Source: Acetobacterium sp. (GTDB lineage Bacteria; Bacillota; Clostridia; Eubacteriales; Eubacteriaceae). From it: a DNA stretch of 64,000 nt. This document shows positions 9,367 to 18,205 of this stretch, one piece after another. The stretch spans positions 1-64,000 of the forward strand of contig NZ_JAUSPS010000049.1 in the NCBI RefSeq assembly GCF_030652775.1. The letters are read 5' to 3'. The translations under genes and the position numbers were made by a program. How positions within the stretch are numbered: the stretch's first letter is position 1; the number at the start of each line of letters is the position of its first letter. The notes under the pieces are model-generated. The model was given only the letters and a program-made list of their open reading frames with translations. It did no database searches and was not told where the DNA came from.

Positions 9367-9831
9367 CTAATCCGCCCGGCGGTACTCATCCATGGCCTGG
9401 TTTACCAGTAAATCGGCCTGATTGTTATAAGGGTTTTCCGCATGACCCTTAACCTTATGAAAGGTCACCTTGTGGCTGTTGACCAACTGATCCAGTTCCA
9501 TCCAGATTTCTTTGTTTTTTAAAGCCCCGGCTTTTCCCCGGGTCCAGTTCTTCGCCTTCCATCCACCAATCCAATTCTGCAGATAGGCGTTGACAACATA
9601 GGCCGAATCACTGTAAATATGCACTTCGCAGGGCTCCTTTAACAGCTTTAAGCCTTCAATCACGGCCACCAACTCCATCTGGTTGTTGGTGGTGTTTTCA
9701 TAGGCCCGCTTGTACTCTTTGGTCACGTTTTTCTCGGGATAAATCAGTACGCCGCCGATGGCGCCGAGATTTTCCCCTTCCTGGCCATTGCCGCGGCAAC
9801 CGCCATCGGTATAGAGATGAATAACTTTCAT
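9367..9831 (-). CDS. rnhA: Ribonuclease HI
   Basis: A 154-residue single-domain RNase H that cuts the RNA strand of RNA-DNA hybrids. All four carboxylates are present: D9 in YTDGG, E53 in NNQMEL, D75 in YSDSAYV and D140 in NNQADLL; the HxGH-like VKGHAENPYNN precedes the last one. Length matches the bacterial enzyme. It starts 5 nt past the leuS stop and is presumably co-transcribed from the leuS promoter. Confidence 0.95.
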   Translation of the reverse strand: MKVIHLYTDGGCRGNGQEGENLGAIGGVLIYPEKNVTKEYKRAYENTTNNQMELVAVIEGLKLLKEPCEVHIYSDSAYVVNAYLQNWIGGWKAKNWTRGKAGALKNKEIWMELDQLVNSHKVTFHKVKGHAENPYNNQADLLVNQAMDEYRRAD

Positions 9832-9836
9832 CGTTG

Positions 9837-12248
9837 CTATTTTACCACGATGTTGAAAATCTTTCCCGGGACGTATATCTCTTTGACAATGGTTTTACCC
9901 TGGGTATAGGCGACAATGTTCTCCTGCGCCAGAGCAATGGCCTTGGCTTCGTCCTTATCGGCGTCAACGGGAATGGTAATGGTTCCCCGGACCTTACCGT
10001 TGATCTGAACGGCCATTTCAATGACATCATCCACGGTTTTGGCTTCGTCATATTGGGGCCAGGCCGCATCATCCAAGGTTCCGCCCATTTCCAAATTCTG
10101 CCAGATTTCAGAACTGATATGAGGTGCCACCGGATAGAGCAATTGCAAAAACGTCTTAAAAGCATCCCTGGTAATCGAACCTTCCCGGTTGAATTCATTT
10201 AATAAGGTCATCAGAGCGGCAATCGCGGTGTTGTATTTCATTTCTTCAAAATCATCGTTAACTTTTTTTATGGTTTTATGTATAGCCGATTCCATAGTTT
10301 TGCCATAGCCAGCTTCCTCACTGACCATATCCTGAAGTTTCCAGACCCGATCGAGGAACCGTCGGCAGCCTTTGGCGCCGTTATCCGACCAGGGCGCAGA
10401 TTTTTCATAATCCCCGATAAACATAATATAGGTTCTCAGAGTATCGGCGCCAAATTCTTCAATGATGACGTTGGGGTTAACCACATTACCCTTGGATTTC
10501 GACATTTTTTCGCCGTCGTTGCCAAGAATCAGACCCTGAGCCGTTCGTTTGGCATAGGGTTCGCGCACTGGCACACAGCCGATATCAAACAGGAATTGAT
10601 GCCAGAACCGGGAATAGAGCAGATGTCGGGTAACGTGTTCCATCCCGCCGTTGTACCAGTCCACCGGCATCCAGTATTTGAGTTTTTCCGGCGAGGCAAA
10701 AGCTTCATCGTTTTTGTTATCAAAATAGCGTAGGAAATACCAACTGGAACCTGCCCATTGGGGCATCGTATCGGTTTCTCGTTCCGCCGGACCACCACAC
10801 TCAGGACAGGTCGTTTCATACCATTCCGGAATGTTCGAAAGCGGCGATTTCCCGGTATCGGTAGGGGCATAGCTTTCCACAACTGGTAATTCTAGTGGCA
10901 GCTGATCCTCCGGCACTGCTACCATCCCGCATTTGGGACAGTGAACAATCGGAATTGGTTCGCCCCAATAGCGCTGACGATTAAAGGCCCAGTCCTTCAT
11001 TTTATAATTAATGGTTCGTTTACCCAGTTTTTCCTGTTCCAGAAAATCGATCGTTTTCTGGATGGCATCCTTGACTTCCATGCCGTTTAAAAAGCCGGAA
11101 TTGACCATTTCACCAGAATCAGTATTGGTATAAGCGGCTTCGCTGACATCCCCACCCTTAATGACTTCAATGATCGGTAAATCAAATTTTTTGGCAAAAT
11201 CCCAGTCTCTTGTATCATGGCCGGGAACCGCCATAATGGCCCCGGTGCCGTATCCCATCATGACGTAGTCGGCGATGAATATGGGGATTTCGGTGTTGGT
11301 CACCGGATTAATGGCCTGAATGCCTAAGATCCGCACCCCGGTTTTATCCTTGGCCAGCTGAACCCGCTCAAATTCGGTTTTGCGTTTGGCCTGTTCCTGA
11401 TAATCTACCAGTTCATCGAGATTGGTAATGACTTCTGACAGATCCTTAATCAGCGGATGTTCAGGTGCAATAACCATAAAGGTCGCCCCAAAAAGGGTGT
11501 CTGGTCGAGTCGTAAATACCCGCAGCGCCTTATCGTAGCCGGCAATCGTAAAGTCAACTTCGGCACCCACCGATTTGCCAATCCAGTTTTCCTGTTCCAA
11601 ACGGATCCGGGGCAGATAATCGACGTCATCCAAACCTTTGAGCAGTTCTTCGGCGTAGTTCTTGATTTTCAGAAACCAGACGTCTTTTTCCATTTGCACG
11701 ACTTCACTACCGCAGCGGTCACACTTGCCGTCGCGGAAATCTTCGTTGGACAGCACCACCTTGCAGCCGTTGCAGAAATTAACGTAGGTCCGGTCTCTAA
11801 AGGCCAGACCATGTTTAAATAACTGTAAAAAGATCCATTGTGTCCATTTATAATATTTAGGATCAGTCGTATCGATCTCTTTATCCCAGTCAAAGGCATA
11901 ACCAATCCGTTTTAACTGATTGGTAAAGACGGCAATGTTTTCATCGGTCACTTCCCGGGGATGACGACCGGTTTGAATGGCGTAGTTTTCGGTGGGCAAA
12001 CCAAAAGCATCCCAGCCAATCGGAAAGAGGACATTAAAGCCTTCCATTCGCCGTTTTCGGGCAATCACTTCCAGCGAAGTATAGGCGCGAACATGACCGA
12101 CGTGGAGCCCCACGCCAGATGGATAAGGAAATTCAACCAACCCGTAAAATTTTTCTTTCTGTGAGTTTTCTTCCATCCGAAAGGTCTCATTTTCTTCCCA
12201 ATACTGCTGCCAGTGCGCTTCTATTTTCTTATGCTCATATGTTGACAT
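9837..12248 (-). CDS. leuS: Leucyl-tRNA synthetase
   Basis: An 803-residue class I synthetase that charges leucine onto tRNA-Leu. The HIGH-type motif is in YPSGVGLHVGH (about 42-52) and the KMSKS loop is GEKMSKSKGN in the second half. A zinc-type cysteine cluster CNGCKVV...CDRCGSEV lies near 160-180, the CP1 editing domain follows (about 225-415), and the C-terminal VQINGKVRGTI is typical. The start at 12248 has GGAGGAAAT before the ATG; the open frame upstream carries no better site. A promoter and a terminator-like hairpin lie in the leader. Confidence 0.97.
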   Translation of the reverse strand: MSTYEHKKIEAHWQQYWEENETFRMEENSQKEKFYGLVEFPYPSGVGLHVGHVRAYTSLEVIARKRRMEGFNVLFPIGWDAFGLPTENYAIQTGRHPREVTDENIAVFTNQLKRIGYAFDWDKEIDTTDPKYYKWTQWIFLQLFKHGLAFRDRTYVNFCNGCKVVLSNEDFRDGKCDRCGSEVVQMEKDVWFLKIKNYAEELLKGLDDVDYLPRIRLEQENWIGKSVGAEVDFTIAGYDKALRVFTTRPDTLFGATFMVIAPEHPLIKDLSEVITNLDELVDYQEQAKRKTEFERVQLAKDKTGVRILGIQAINPVTNTEIPIFIADYVMMGYGTGAIMAVPGHDTRDWDFAKKFDLPIIEVIKGGDVSEAAYTNTDSGEMVNSGFLNGMEVKDAIQKTIDFLEQEKLGKRTINYKMKDWAFNRQRYWGEPIPIVHCPKCGMVAVPEDQLPLELPVVESYAPTDTGKSPLSNIPEWYETTCPECGGPAERETDTMPQWAGSSWYFLRYFDNKNDEAFASPEKLKYWMPVDWYNGGMEHVTRHLLYSRFWHQFLFDIGCVPVREPYAKRTAQGLILGNDGEKMSKSKGNVVNPNVIIEEFGADTLRTYIMFIGDYEKSAPWSDNGAKGCRRFLDRVWKLQDMVSEEAGYGKTMESAIHKTIKKVNDDFEEMKYNTAIAALMTLLNEFNREGSITRDAFKTFLQLLYPVAPHISSEIWQNLEMGGTLDDAAWPQYDEAKTVDDVIEMAVQINGKVRGTITIPVDADKDEAKAIALAQENIVAYTQGKTIVKEIYVPGKIFNIVVK

Positions 12249-12323
12249 ATTTCCTCCATTTACTCGTTGGTAACTTTTCTTTATATCAAACAACCTTCTA
12301 ACAGATTTTCTCTATTTTGCTGG

Positions 12324-12378
12324 TTCGCAGACAGTTTTCTGCTGCGAAAAAAAAATCCGCTCCCTATAAGGGACGAAC
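12324..12378 (-). promoter_or_regulatory. leuS leader with terminator-like hairpin (possible attenuator)
   Basis: About 25 nt after the predicted leuS transcript start there is a stem UUCGUCCC/GGGA(g)CGGA immediately followed by nine T (minus strand, 12378 to 12347), then a second stem TTCGCAG/CTGCGAA (12348-12324). A terminator directly behind a promoter suggests attenuation. The conserved T-box sequence (AGGGUGGNACCGCG) is not present, so it is not a standard T-box. A 13-codon frame (ATG at 12405, one Leu codon just before its stop in the hairpin loop) overlaps the first stem. Confidence 0.5.
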
Positions 12379-12410
12379 TTTTTCTTGTCTCCTAACGATC
12401 TTCATCCCTC

Positions 12411-12439
12411 ATTATAAATAAGGGGGGAACCGCTGTCAA
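12411..12439 (-). promoter_or_regulatory. Consensus sigma-A promoter for leuS-rnhA
   Basis: Minus strand TTGACA, 17 nt, TATAAT: a perfect match to consensus with optimal spacing. It is back to back with the promoter of the racemase gene. Confidence 0.85.
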
Positions 12440-12443
12440 TGAT

Positions 12444-12472
12444 TTGTGCTTTTTTTTCGCTTATGGTATACT
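12444..12472 (+). promoter_or_regulatory. Sigma-A promoter for the racemase-dehydrogenase pair
   Basis: Plus strand TTGTGC, 17 nt, TATACT, ending 30 nt before the ATG at 12502. It starts 5 nt from the divergent leuS promoter. Confidence 0.7.
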
Positions 12473-12501
12473 GTAAAGCAGAAAACTGCAAAGGAGCATT
12501 T

Positions 12502-13620
12502 ATGTATCCCTTACTGAAAATTAACCAGAAAAAAATATTAGATAATACCAAAGCTATCATCAATCGGACCAAAAAACTGGGGGTTGAGGTCACCGCTGTC
12601 ACCAAGTGTACCGGCGGCAACCTGGAAATTGCTCAGGCCTTCCTTGATGGGGGCGCCACCTCGATTGGTGATTCCCGCATTAAAAATCTCAAAAATCTGG
12701 CTCCGCTGGCCTGTGAAAAATGGCTGATCCGGGTTCCCATGCCCAGTGAGGTCAATTATACCGTTGCCTATGCCACCCTATCGGTAAACAGCGAAATGAA
12801 AACCATCCGGCTGTTAAACCAGGCGGCCAAAGCCCAGGGTAAAACCCACGGCATCCTCTACATGCTTGACCTTGGCGATCTTCGTGAAGGTCTTTTTATC
12901 GGCGATGGAAATCCGACAACAGCTGAAATCGAGTCATTGATATCAGCCTCATTCGCAAAACTGGATCAGGATCTTGAGGAAATTGGGGCGATGGAAAACA
13001 TCTGCCTGCGGGGCATCGCTACCAACGCCACCTGCGTCGGTGCCACCATCCCCACCCCTCAGACCTTTGGCGCCTTTTTCAAGGTCAAAACAGTGATCGA
13101 AAAAAAATATCAGCTCCCCTGCGAGATCGTCTCCGGCGGTAATTCGAGTGCCTATTATCTGGTCGATAATGAAACCCTGCCCGCCGAAATCAACAACCTC
13201 AGACTCGGTGATGTGATCCTTTTTGGTCGCGAATCGGCCTATTATCACTGCTATGATTACCTCCATCAGGACGCCTTTATTCTGGATGTGGAAATCCTCG
13301 AGCTACAGGACAAACCGACCTACCCAGTGGGTGAAATCGGCCGCAACGCCTTTGGCGAAATCCCCGCCTTTGTGGACAAGGGGATCCGGCGACGAGCCAT
13401 ATGTGGCCTTGGGCGCCAGGACACCGACACTGATCATATCTTTCCGCTGGTTCCCGGACTGACGATCGTTGGTTCCAGCTCCGACCATCTGGTTATCGAC
13501 GTCACCGACGCCGAGATCGCCTTTCAGGTTGGTGACATCATCAGCCTGCGCTGCGACTATGTGGGGGCGCTTCACGCTGCCACCTCCGATTATGTTGAAA
13601 AAATAGTTATCAACCAATAA
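12502..13620 (+). CDS. orr: Alanine racemase-family PLP enzyme, ornithine racemase-like
   Basis: A 372-residue enzyme of the fold-III, alanine racemase N-terminal domain family. The opening MYPLLKINQKKI and VTAVTKCTGG (PLP lysine K35) align well with the ornithine racemase Orr known from amino-acid-fermenting Clostridia, which interconverts L- and D-ornithine. GDSRIKNLKNL and the CEIVSGGNSSAYY segment are further family features. I start at the ATG with AAGGAG upstream rather than the longer frame. No downstream D-ornithine aminomutase genes (oraS/oraE) are present, so the substrate may differ; YhfX-like or lysine-type racemases are the alternatives. A dehydrogenase follows after 32 nt. Confidence 0.75.
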   Translation: MYPLLKINQKKILDNTKAIINRTKKLGVEVTAVTKCTGGNLEIAQAFLDGGATSIGDSRIKNLKNLAPLACEKWLIRVPMPSEVNYTVAYATLSVNSEMKTIRLLNQAAKAQGKTHGILYMLDLGDLREGLFIGDGNPTTAEIESLISASFAKLDQDLEEIGAMENICLRGIATNATCVGATIPTPQTFGAFFKVKTVIEKKYQLPCEIVSGGNSSAYYLVDNETLPAEINNLRLGDVILFGRESAYYHCYDYLHQDAFILDVEILELQDKPTYPVGEIGRNAFGEIPAFVDKGIRRRAICGLGRQDTDTDHIFPLVPGLTIVGSSSDHLVIDVTDAEIAFQVGDIISLRCDYVGALHAATSDYVEKIVINQ

Positions 13621-13652
13621 ATATAAAGAGAATTAGACAAGGAGAATTATTG

Positions 13653-14771
13653 ATGAAAGACGAAACCACCTACCGGATCCCCTTTGACATTCTGGAAGCA
13701 TTCATGACCGATGCCTTAAAAGGCATTGGAGTTCCTGAAGAAGACGCCAAAGTTTGTGCCGACATTCTGATCGCCTCAGATAAACGGGGGATTGATTCTC
13801 ACGGGATCGGCCGTTTAAAACCGATCTACTATGACCGGATCAAACAAGGCATTCAAAATCCGGTCACTGAATTTGAAGTGGTTAAAGACACCTTCACCAC
13901 CGCCGTCATTGATGGCCATGATGGCATGGGTCATGTGATTGCTAAAAAAGCCATGCAAATGGCCATTGACAAAGCTAAGATCTATGGCATGGGAATGACC
14001 GTGGTTCGGAATTCCACTCACTATGGTTTTGCCGGCTACTATCCGCTGATGGCCATCGAAAACAATATGATCGGGATGACCGGTACCAACGCCCGTCCGT
14101 CCATTGCCCCAACCTTTGGAGTCGAAAACATGCTGGGTACCAACCCGATCACCGTTGGTGTGCCTAGTGATGAACCCTTCCCCTTTGTCCTGGACTGCGC
14201 TACTTCGGTTTCTCAACGGGGCAAAATAGAAGTCTATGACCGCGAAAACAAAGATCTACCCGATGGCTGGGTCATCGACCGCCAGGGCAACAGCCGAACC
14301 GATACCAAACAGATCCTCATCGATTTAGTCAAAGGCGAGGCGGCTCTGACACCTCTGGGTGGCATCGGCGAAGACACTGGCGGCTATAAAGGTTATGGTT
14401 ATGCCACCTTTGTGGAAATTCTCTCGGCCGCCCTCCAAACTGGCTCGTTCCTAAAAGGTCTGCTCGGTTTTGACGCCAACGGTAAGGCTCAACCCTACCA
14501 TCTGGGGCATTTCTTTATCGCTATTAACATCGAAAACTTTACTGAGCCAGAATCATTTAAAAAAATCACCGGCGATATTTTGCGAGACCTGCGAGCCTCA
14601 GAAAAAATGCCCGGTCAAGAGCGGATCTACACCGCCGGCGAAAAAGAGTACGATGCCTGGCTGGATCGCAAAGACAAGGGTACCCCAGTCAACGATGCCC
14701 TGATTAAAGATATCCTCGACATTAAGGCGGAGCTGGGTCTGGATCAATACCACTTCCCTTTTGAAAAATAA
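13653..14771 (+). CDS. Ldh2/malate/L-sulfolactate family NAD(P)-dependent dehydrogenase
   Basis: A 372-residue oxidoreductase of the Ldh2 family, which reduces or oxidises 2-hydroxy/2-keto acids (malate, ureidoglycolate, sulfolactate) and is unrelated to classical lactate dehydrogenase. Family marks include SDKRGIDSHGIGRL (catalytic His region, about 44-57), NSTHYGFAGYY, MTGTNARPSIAPTFG and LGTNPITVGVP. The start is ATG at 13653 with AAGGAG upstream; the TTG just before it is less likely. It is co-directional with the racemase gene and ends at a strong terminator, so the two probably form one operon. A keto acid made from an amino acid could link them, but that is inference. Confidence 0.85.
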   Translation: MKDETTYRIPFDILEAFMTDALKGIGVPEEDAKVCADILIASDKRGIDSHGIGRLKPIYYDRIKQGIQNPVTEFEVVKDTFTTAVIDGHDGMGHVIAKKAMQMAIDKAKIYGMGMTVVRNSTHYGFAGYYPLMAIENNMIGMTGTNARPSIAPTFGVENMLGTNPITVGVPSDEPFPFVLDCATSVSQRGKIEVYDRENKDLPDGWVIDRQGNSRTDTKQILIDLVKGEAALTPLGGIGEDTGGYKGYGYATFVEILSAALQTGSFLKGLLGFDANGKAQPYHLGHFFIAINIENFTEPESFKKITGDILRDLRASEKMPGQERIYTAGEKEYDAWLDRKDKGTPVNDALIKDILDIKAELGLDQYHFPFEK

Positions 14772-14799
14772 TTTAGCATTAGTAATTTGTATTAATCAT

Positions 14800-14845
14800 A
14801 ATAAACAAAAAGAAACGGCTTTGACACCGTTTCTTTTTGTTTATT
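14800..14845. terminator. Long bidirectional terminator
   Basis: An 18-bp stem (ATAAACAAAAAGAAACGG with its complement) encloses an 8-nt loop; T-rich tracts are within and after the stem on both strands. It separates the convergent dehydrogenase and rubrerythrin genes. Confidence 0.88.
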
Positions 14846-14852
14846 CTAATTT

Positions 14853-15449
14853 TTAATAGGTTTCAACAAATAGTTCAAAATAAGACTGGGCATGTTTACA
14901 GGCCGGGCATAGATCAGGGGCTTCGTTACCTTCATGAATATAACCGCAATTGCCGCATTTCCATTTCACTTCAGAGAACCGTTTAAAGGTTCGGCCAAGC
15001 TCAATGTTTGCCGCCAATTTGAGATAGCGCGTTTCATGTGCTTTTTCAGCAATACACACTTCCAGCCAGGTTTCAGCAATTTCATCAAAGCCCTCCTTTT
15101 TTGCGATTTCCGCAAATTTAGGATAAAGCTCATGCCATTCTTCATTTTCTCCGGAAGCTGCATGTAATAAATTGTTTTTAGTATCCCCAAGGGCTACCGG
15201 GAAAGTGGCATTCACCGGAATCTCAACAGCTTTGCCGGATGTGTATTCATTGACAGCAATGTGTTTGTAGAACAATTCACCATGTTCTTTTTCATTGCCT
15301 GCTGTTTCTGTAAAAATGTCACTGATCTGAATATAACCCTCTTTCTTTGCGATCGATGCAAAATATGTATACCGCATTCTGGCCTGACATTCGCCGACAA
15401 AAGATGTCATTAAATTAACTAACGTCTGTGTTCCTTCTAATTTACCCAT
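14853..15449 (-). CDS. rbr: Rubrerythrin
   Basis: A 198-residue non-haem iron peroxidase that reduces hydrogen peroxide and protects anaerobes from oxygen. The N-terminal ferritin-like four-helix domain carries the glutamates of the diiron site (GECQARMRYTYF near 19-30, NEKEHGELFYKH near 51-62, and WLEVCIAEKAHE). The C-terminal rubredoxin-like domain has its two Cys pairs, CGNCGY and CPAC (about 163-185). Length and order are typical. ATG at 15449 follows AAAGGAGG. It lies downstream of the HPr-kinase-like gene with a 74-nt gap. Confidence 0.96.
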   Translation of the reverse strand: MGKLEGTQTLVNLMTSFVGECQARMRYTYFASIAKKEGYIQISDIFTETAGNEKEHGELFYKHIAVNEYTSGKAVEIPVNATFPVALGDTKNNLLHAASGENEEWHELYPKFAEIAKKEGFDEIAETWLEVCIAEKAHETRYLKLAANIELGRTFKRFSEVKWKCGNCGYIHEGNEAPDLCPACKHAQSYFELFVETY

Positions 15450-15523
15450 TTTTTCCTCCTTTATAATGATTATAAACTTACTGTTATTATATACCAGCTT
15501 TTGCGGAATTGAAACATTTTTAA

Positions 15524-17305
15524 TTATTCTGATTTATTTAATTGGTCTATAAATTGAATAAGTGCCTGGGCAGCCACGAACGGACCATCCTGTTCAAACC
15601 CGGGAATACCCAGCTGGGTCCGGATCATCCCGATTTGAACCCCCGTTTCGCGCATCTTTTTAAATGTTTTCCTCGCAATCTTTTCATGTTCTTCTTTTAA
15701 CTGCACGGCGCCAAAGGGATTGGCAAAATAGGTGGTTGTGATTCCCACTTCCCCGGTGGTGCCCTTGGCCATTCGTTTACCCTCGGAAAAGACCGCATAG
15801 GCCTCATCCAAATCATCAAACAGCTCGATGGGCGGAGCGTCTGCGCTGATTTTTTCGTAGTTATTAATATAGAAGACAAAATCCACCCGGGTCGATTTTG
15901 ATATTTCTTCATAAGACATCTGTGGCACAATGACCCGGGCATTAACAATATTCGGGTTCATAAAAATACTGCGATCCATGGTGCTGTAAGCATACCCAGG
16001 CTGGAGATCATCCAGTCGAACAAAGGCACCAATTTCGGTTCCCACTGCCATCAGTTCGCCTTCCTTATTAAAGTGGAGAGAACCCATATCGTCGATGAGT
16101 ATGTCAAAATCACAGGCCAGTTCTTTAGGAAGTTTGTTGATGGCTTCCAGCGTTTCTGATTTGCCGGCGCCGCTGTCACCAATCAGCATAATATTTGCTG
16201 ATTTGCGGCCGCCAATCCGGATTTTAGCAAAAGCGCCGTGAACCGGCATGGCTTTCTTTTCAATCTGAATGATATTATGGAGGGTAAGCATCATTTTCTT
16301 CATATAACCAAAATAGTCAATCTGAGGGCTGTCAGGAATCAGACCATAATAGACATCATCCTCTTTAGCAACAAAACCAAGCTTTTCGTCATCTTCGAAA
16401 AGCACCTCATCCAGTCCAAAGAAAACCACTGCATCCGGTTTTTGTTTGGTAAATTCTTCAGGCGTGGCCATTTCAAAGAGGTTGAACAAACCAGCACCTA
16501 GCGCTAGATATTCTTTCTGAACATAGACGATGGACAGCAACCGACCAACCTTCATGGGAATCGCAAACCATTCGTCACAGTCCAAGTAGAATTTCTGCAA
16601 AATGCGCTTGTCTTTGACCGGAAAGATCCCATCCCGTTTGCTGGACTGGGTATAGAAAATAACCGGCGGTTCAAAAATCGCTTCCCATACATAGGGTACC
16701 TGGTACAGCGAATCATTTTTACTTTTGACGCCCCGGTCAAATTCAAATTTGTCTGTTAAAAAGGCCACCTGAGCCCCGCTGGGCAGCTGCCGGTAAATGC
16801 TTACGCTCTTCCCGGTGACATTGAAATGGATATTACGATAGAGATCCAGTACCATTTTTTTAAACGCATCATTGTTGGATGCTAGCGAATGAGCCTTAGA
16901 ACGCTTTGTTTTTTCATCCGAACTGTATTCATCGGTTTTGATCATAAATCGCTGAATACTTCGCCAGTAGTTATAAAACCCTTCCAAAAATCCCAGAAAT
17001 AGTTGAGAATATTCTTCGTAGGTGAATTGAATGTCAAAATAACCGGAGCAGATGATTTCGTCCAGTGAATTAATATTCAGCAGATAAACAAAATCGATAA
17101 AAGCGATTTCGTTGAATTCGCCTTTATTATTTTCAAAAGGCTCCAAGGTCTTTAACAGATAGGATTTTTTTACGGTTAATTCATCAATAAATGTTTTTAC
17201 CAATTTTCTGAACAGGGTCGATTTGATCAACTGACCAAAATTTGTAAATTTTAAATCGCCTTTAATTAAAGCCGTCCGTTCTAAATTAATGTTTTTTGAT
17301 TTCAT
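15524..17305 (-). CDS. Large HPr kinase/PEPCK-superfamily P-loop protein, substrate unknown
   Basis: 593 residues in two parts. About 1-350 has no domain I recognise. About 352-593 resembles the catalytic core of HPr kinase/phosphorylase: VHG at 355-357, a Walker A loop GDSGAGKSE at 376-384, and the paired acids of ILIDDMG near 405-411, aligning with the VHG, GxSGxGKSE and ADD of HprK. It lacks the HPrK signature region as I know it and is about twice as long. Some databases call such proteins ATP-type PEP carboxykinase; the sequence does not support a complete PEPCK. ATG at 17305 has AGGAGG overlapping the stop of the upstream HAD gene, so they are coupled. Confidence 0.75.
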   Translation of the reverse strand: MKSKNINLERTALIKGDLKFTNFGQLIKSTLFRKLVKTFIDELTVKKSYLLKTLEPFENNKGEFNEIAFIDFVYLLNINSLDEIICSGYFDIQFTYEEYSQLFLGFLEGFYNYWRSIQRFMIKTDEYSSDEKTKRSKAHSLASNNDAFKKMVLDLYRNIHFNVTGKSVSIYRQLPSGAQVAFLTDKFEFDRGVKSKNDSLYQVPYVWEAIFEPPVIFYTQSSKRDGIFPVKDKRILQKFYLDCDEWFAIPMKVGRLLSIVYVQKEYLALGAGLFNLFEMATPEEFTKQKPDAVVFFGLDEVLFEDDEKLGFVAKEDDVYYGLIPDSPQIDYFGYMKKMMLTLHNIIQIEKKAMPVHGAFAKIRIGGRKSANIMLIGDSGAGKSETLEAINKLPKELACDFDILIDDMGSLHFNKEGELMAVGTEIGAFVRLDDLQPGYAYSTMDRSIFMNPNIVNARVIVPQMSYEEISKSTRVDFVFYINNYEKISADAPPIELFDDLDEAYAVFSEGKRMAKGTTGEVGITTTYFANPFGAVQLKEEHEKIARKTFKKMRETGVQIGMIRTQLGIPGFEQDGPFVAAQALIQFIDQLNKSE

Positions 17306-17314
17306 TGTATCCTC

Positions 17315-17965
17315 CTACTTTATAATCTCCAGTAAATCATTAATGCTGGCAATCAGGTGGGTAGCCCCGGCCTGTCTCAGTTCGTCTTCGCTGCCGCAAC
17401 CGTAGGTCACACCGACGGAATCAATGCCCACTTCGCTGGCGCCGATAATATCGTAATGACGATCCCCGACCATTAAGACGTCAGCTAAATCCAGGACATC
17501 ATTATCTTCCAAAAGATTGGTGATGATTTCTTTTTTATTACTGCGGGTACCATCGTTATAGGTACCATAAATGCAATCAATCGGGATATCAAGCTCCAGA
17601 CTGTTAATTATTTTTCGGGCATTGGTTTCATTTTTTGTTGTGGCCACGCCTAAAAAGCAATCCTTTTGATAGAGGGTATGAATCGTTTCTTTGACACCCT
17701 CATAAAGCTGAGCCTGGTACATCTGGCCATTACCAACATATTCTTCCAGATAGAATTCATAGCCTTTCCTTGCTTCATCCAATGAAAACCCATAAACTTC
17801 TTGAAAGGTTTTAAGCATCGGGGGGCCAATTAAAGAATTAATGTCTAAAACTTTCGGATCGGGAACATTCATTTTTTCTAAGGCATATTCGAAGGAACAA
17901 CGTATGGTTTCTCTCGAATCGATGAGGGTTCCGTCCAGGTCAAATAGTATATGTGAATATTTCAT
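17315..17965 (-). CDS. HAD-superfamily hydrolase, phosphoglycolate phosphatase-like
   Basis: A 216-residue haloacid dehalogenase-type phosphatase. Motif I is FDLDGTL near residues 7-13, the cap domain follows (about 18-80), motif II/III are VATTKNETNARK and the later MVGDRHYDIIGA with its acidic pair. It is closest in layout to Gph/PpaX/PpaX-like pyrophosphatases; the true substrate cannot be read. I use the second of two adjacent ATGs because AAAGGAG lies five bases before it; the open frame further upstream has no such site. It is the first gene of a two-gene unit with the HPr-kinase-like protein. Confidence 0.88.
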   Translation of the reverse strand: MKYSHILFDLDGTLIDSRETIRCSFEYALEKMNVPDPKVLDINSLIGPPMLKTFQEVYGFSLDEARKGYEFYLEEYVGNGQMYQAQLYEGVKETIHTLYQKDCFLGVATTKNETNARKIINSLELDIPIDCIYGTYNDGTRSNKKEIITNLLEDNDVLDLADVLMVGDRHYDIIGASEVGIDSVGVTYGCGSEDELRQAGATHLIASINDLLEIIK

Positions 17966-18140
17966 CATTTCTCCTTTTGCACAGGTTTCTTTATGCACCG
18001 TTGACAACTTCTTGTTTGTATTAATTATAATATAGAAAAGAAAGTCCAACAAGACAAACTTACTCTTTACTGGATTAAATCGTTTAACACATATAATTTT
18101 TCTTTGATATTGCTCCATTTAAAAGTATCCCTTAATTTCA

Positions 18141-18169
18141 TTGTAGCTGGTTTGGGGACGTGATATAAT
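18141..18169 (+). promoter_or_regulatory. Sigma-A promoter for lemA
   Basis: TTGTAG, 17 nt, TATAAT, ending 36 nt before the lemA start, with AAGGAGG ahead of the ATG. Confidence 0.7.
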
Positions 18170-18205
18170 ACCAATAATAAAATTGTTTAAGGAGGATTAT
18201 TAAAA

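Noticed and set aside
12249..12439. T-box riboswitch upstream of leuS
   Set aside because: No T-box core sequence and the leader is too short for a specifier loop; only a terminator-like hairpin remains.
15524..17305. Annotation as ATP-dependent PEP carboxykinase
   Set aside because: The P-loop superfamily is shared, but the VHG and DD pattern and the unknown N-terminal half fit an HPr-kinase-like protein better.
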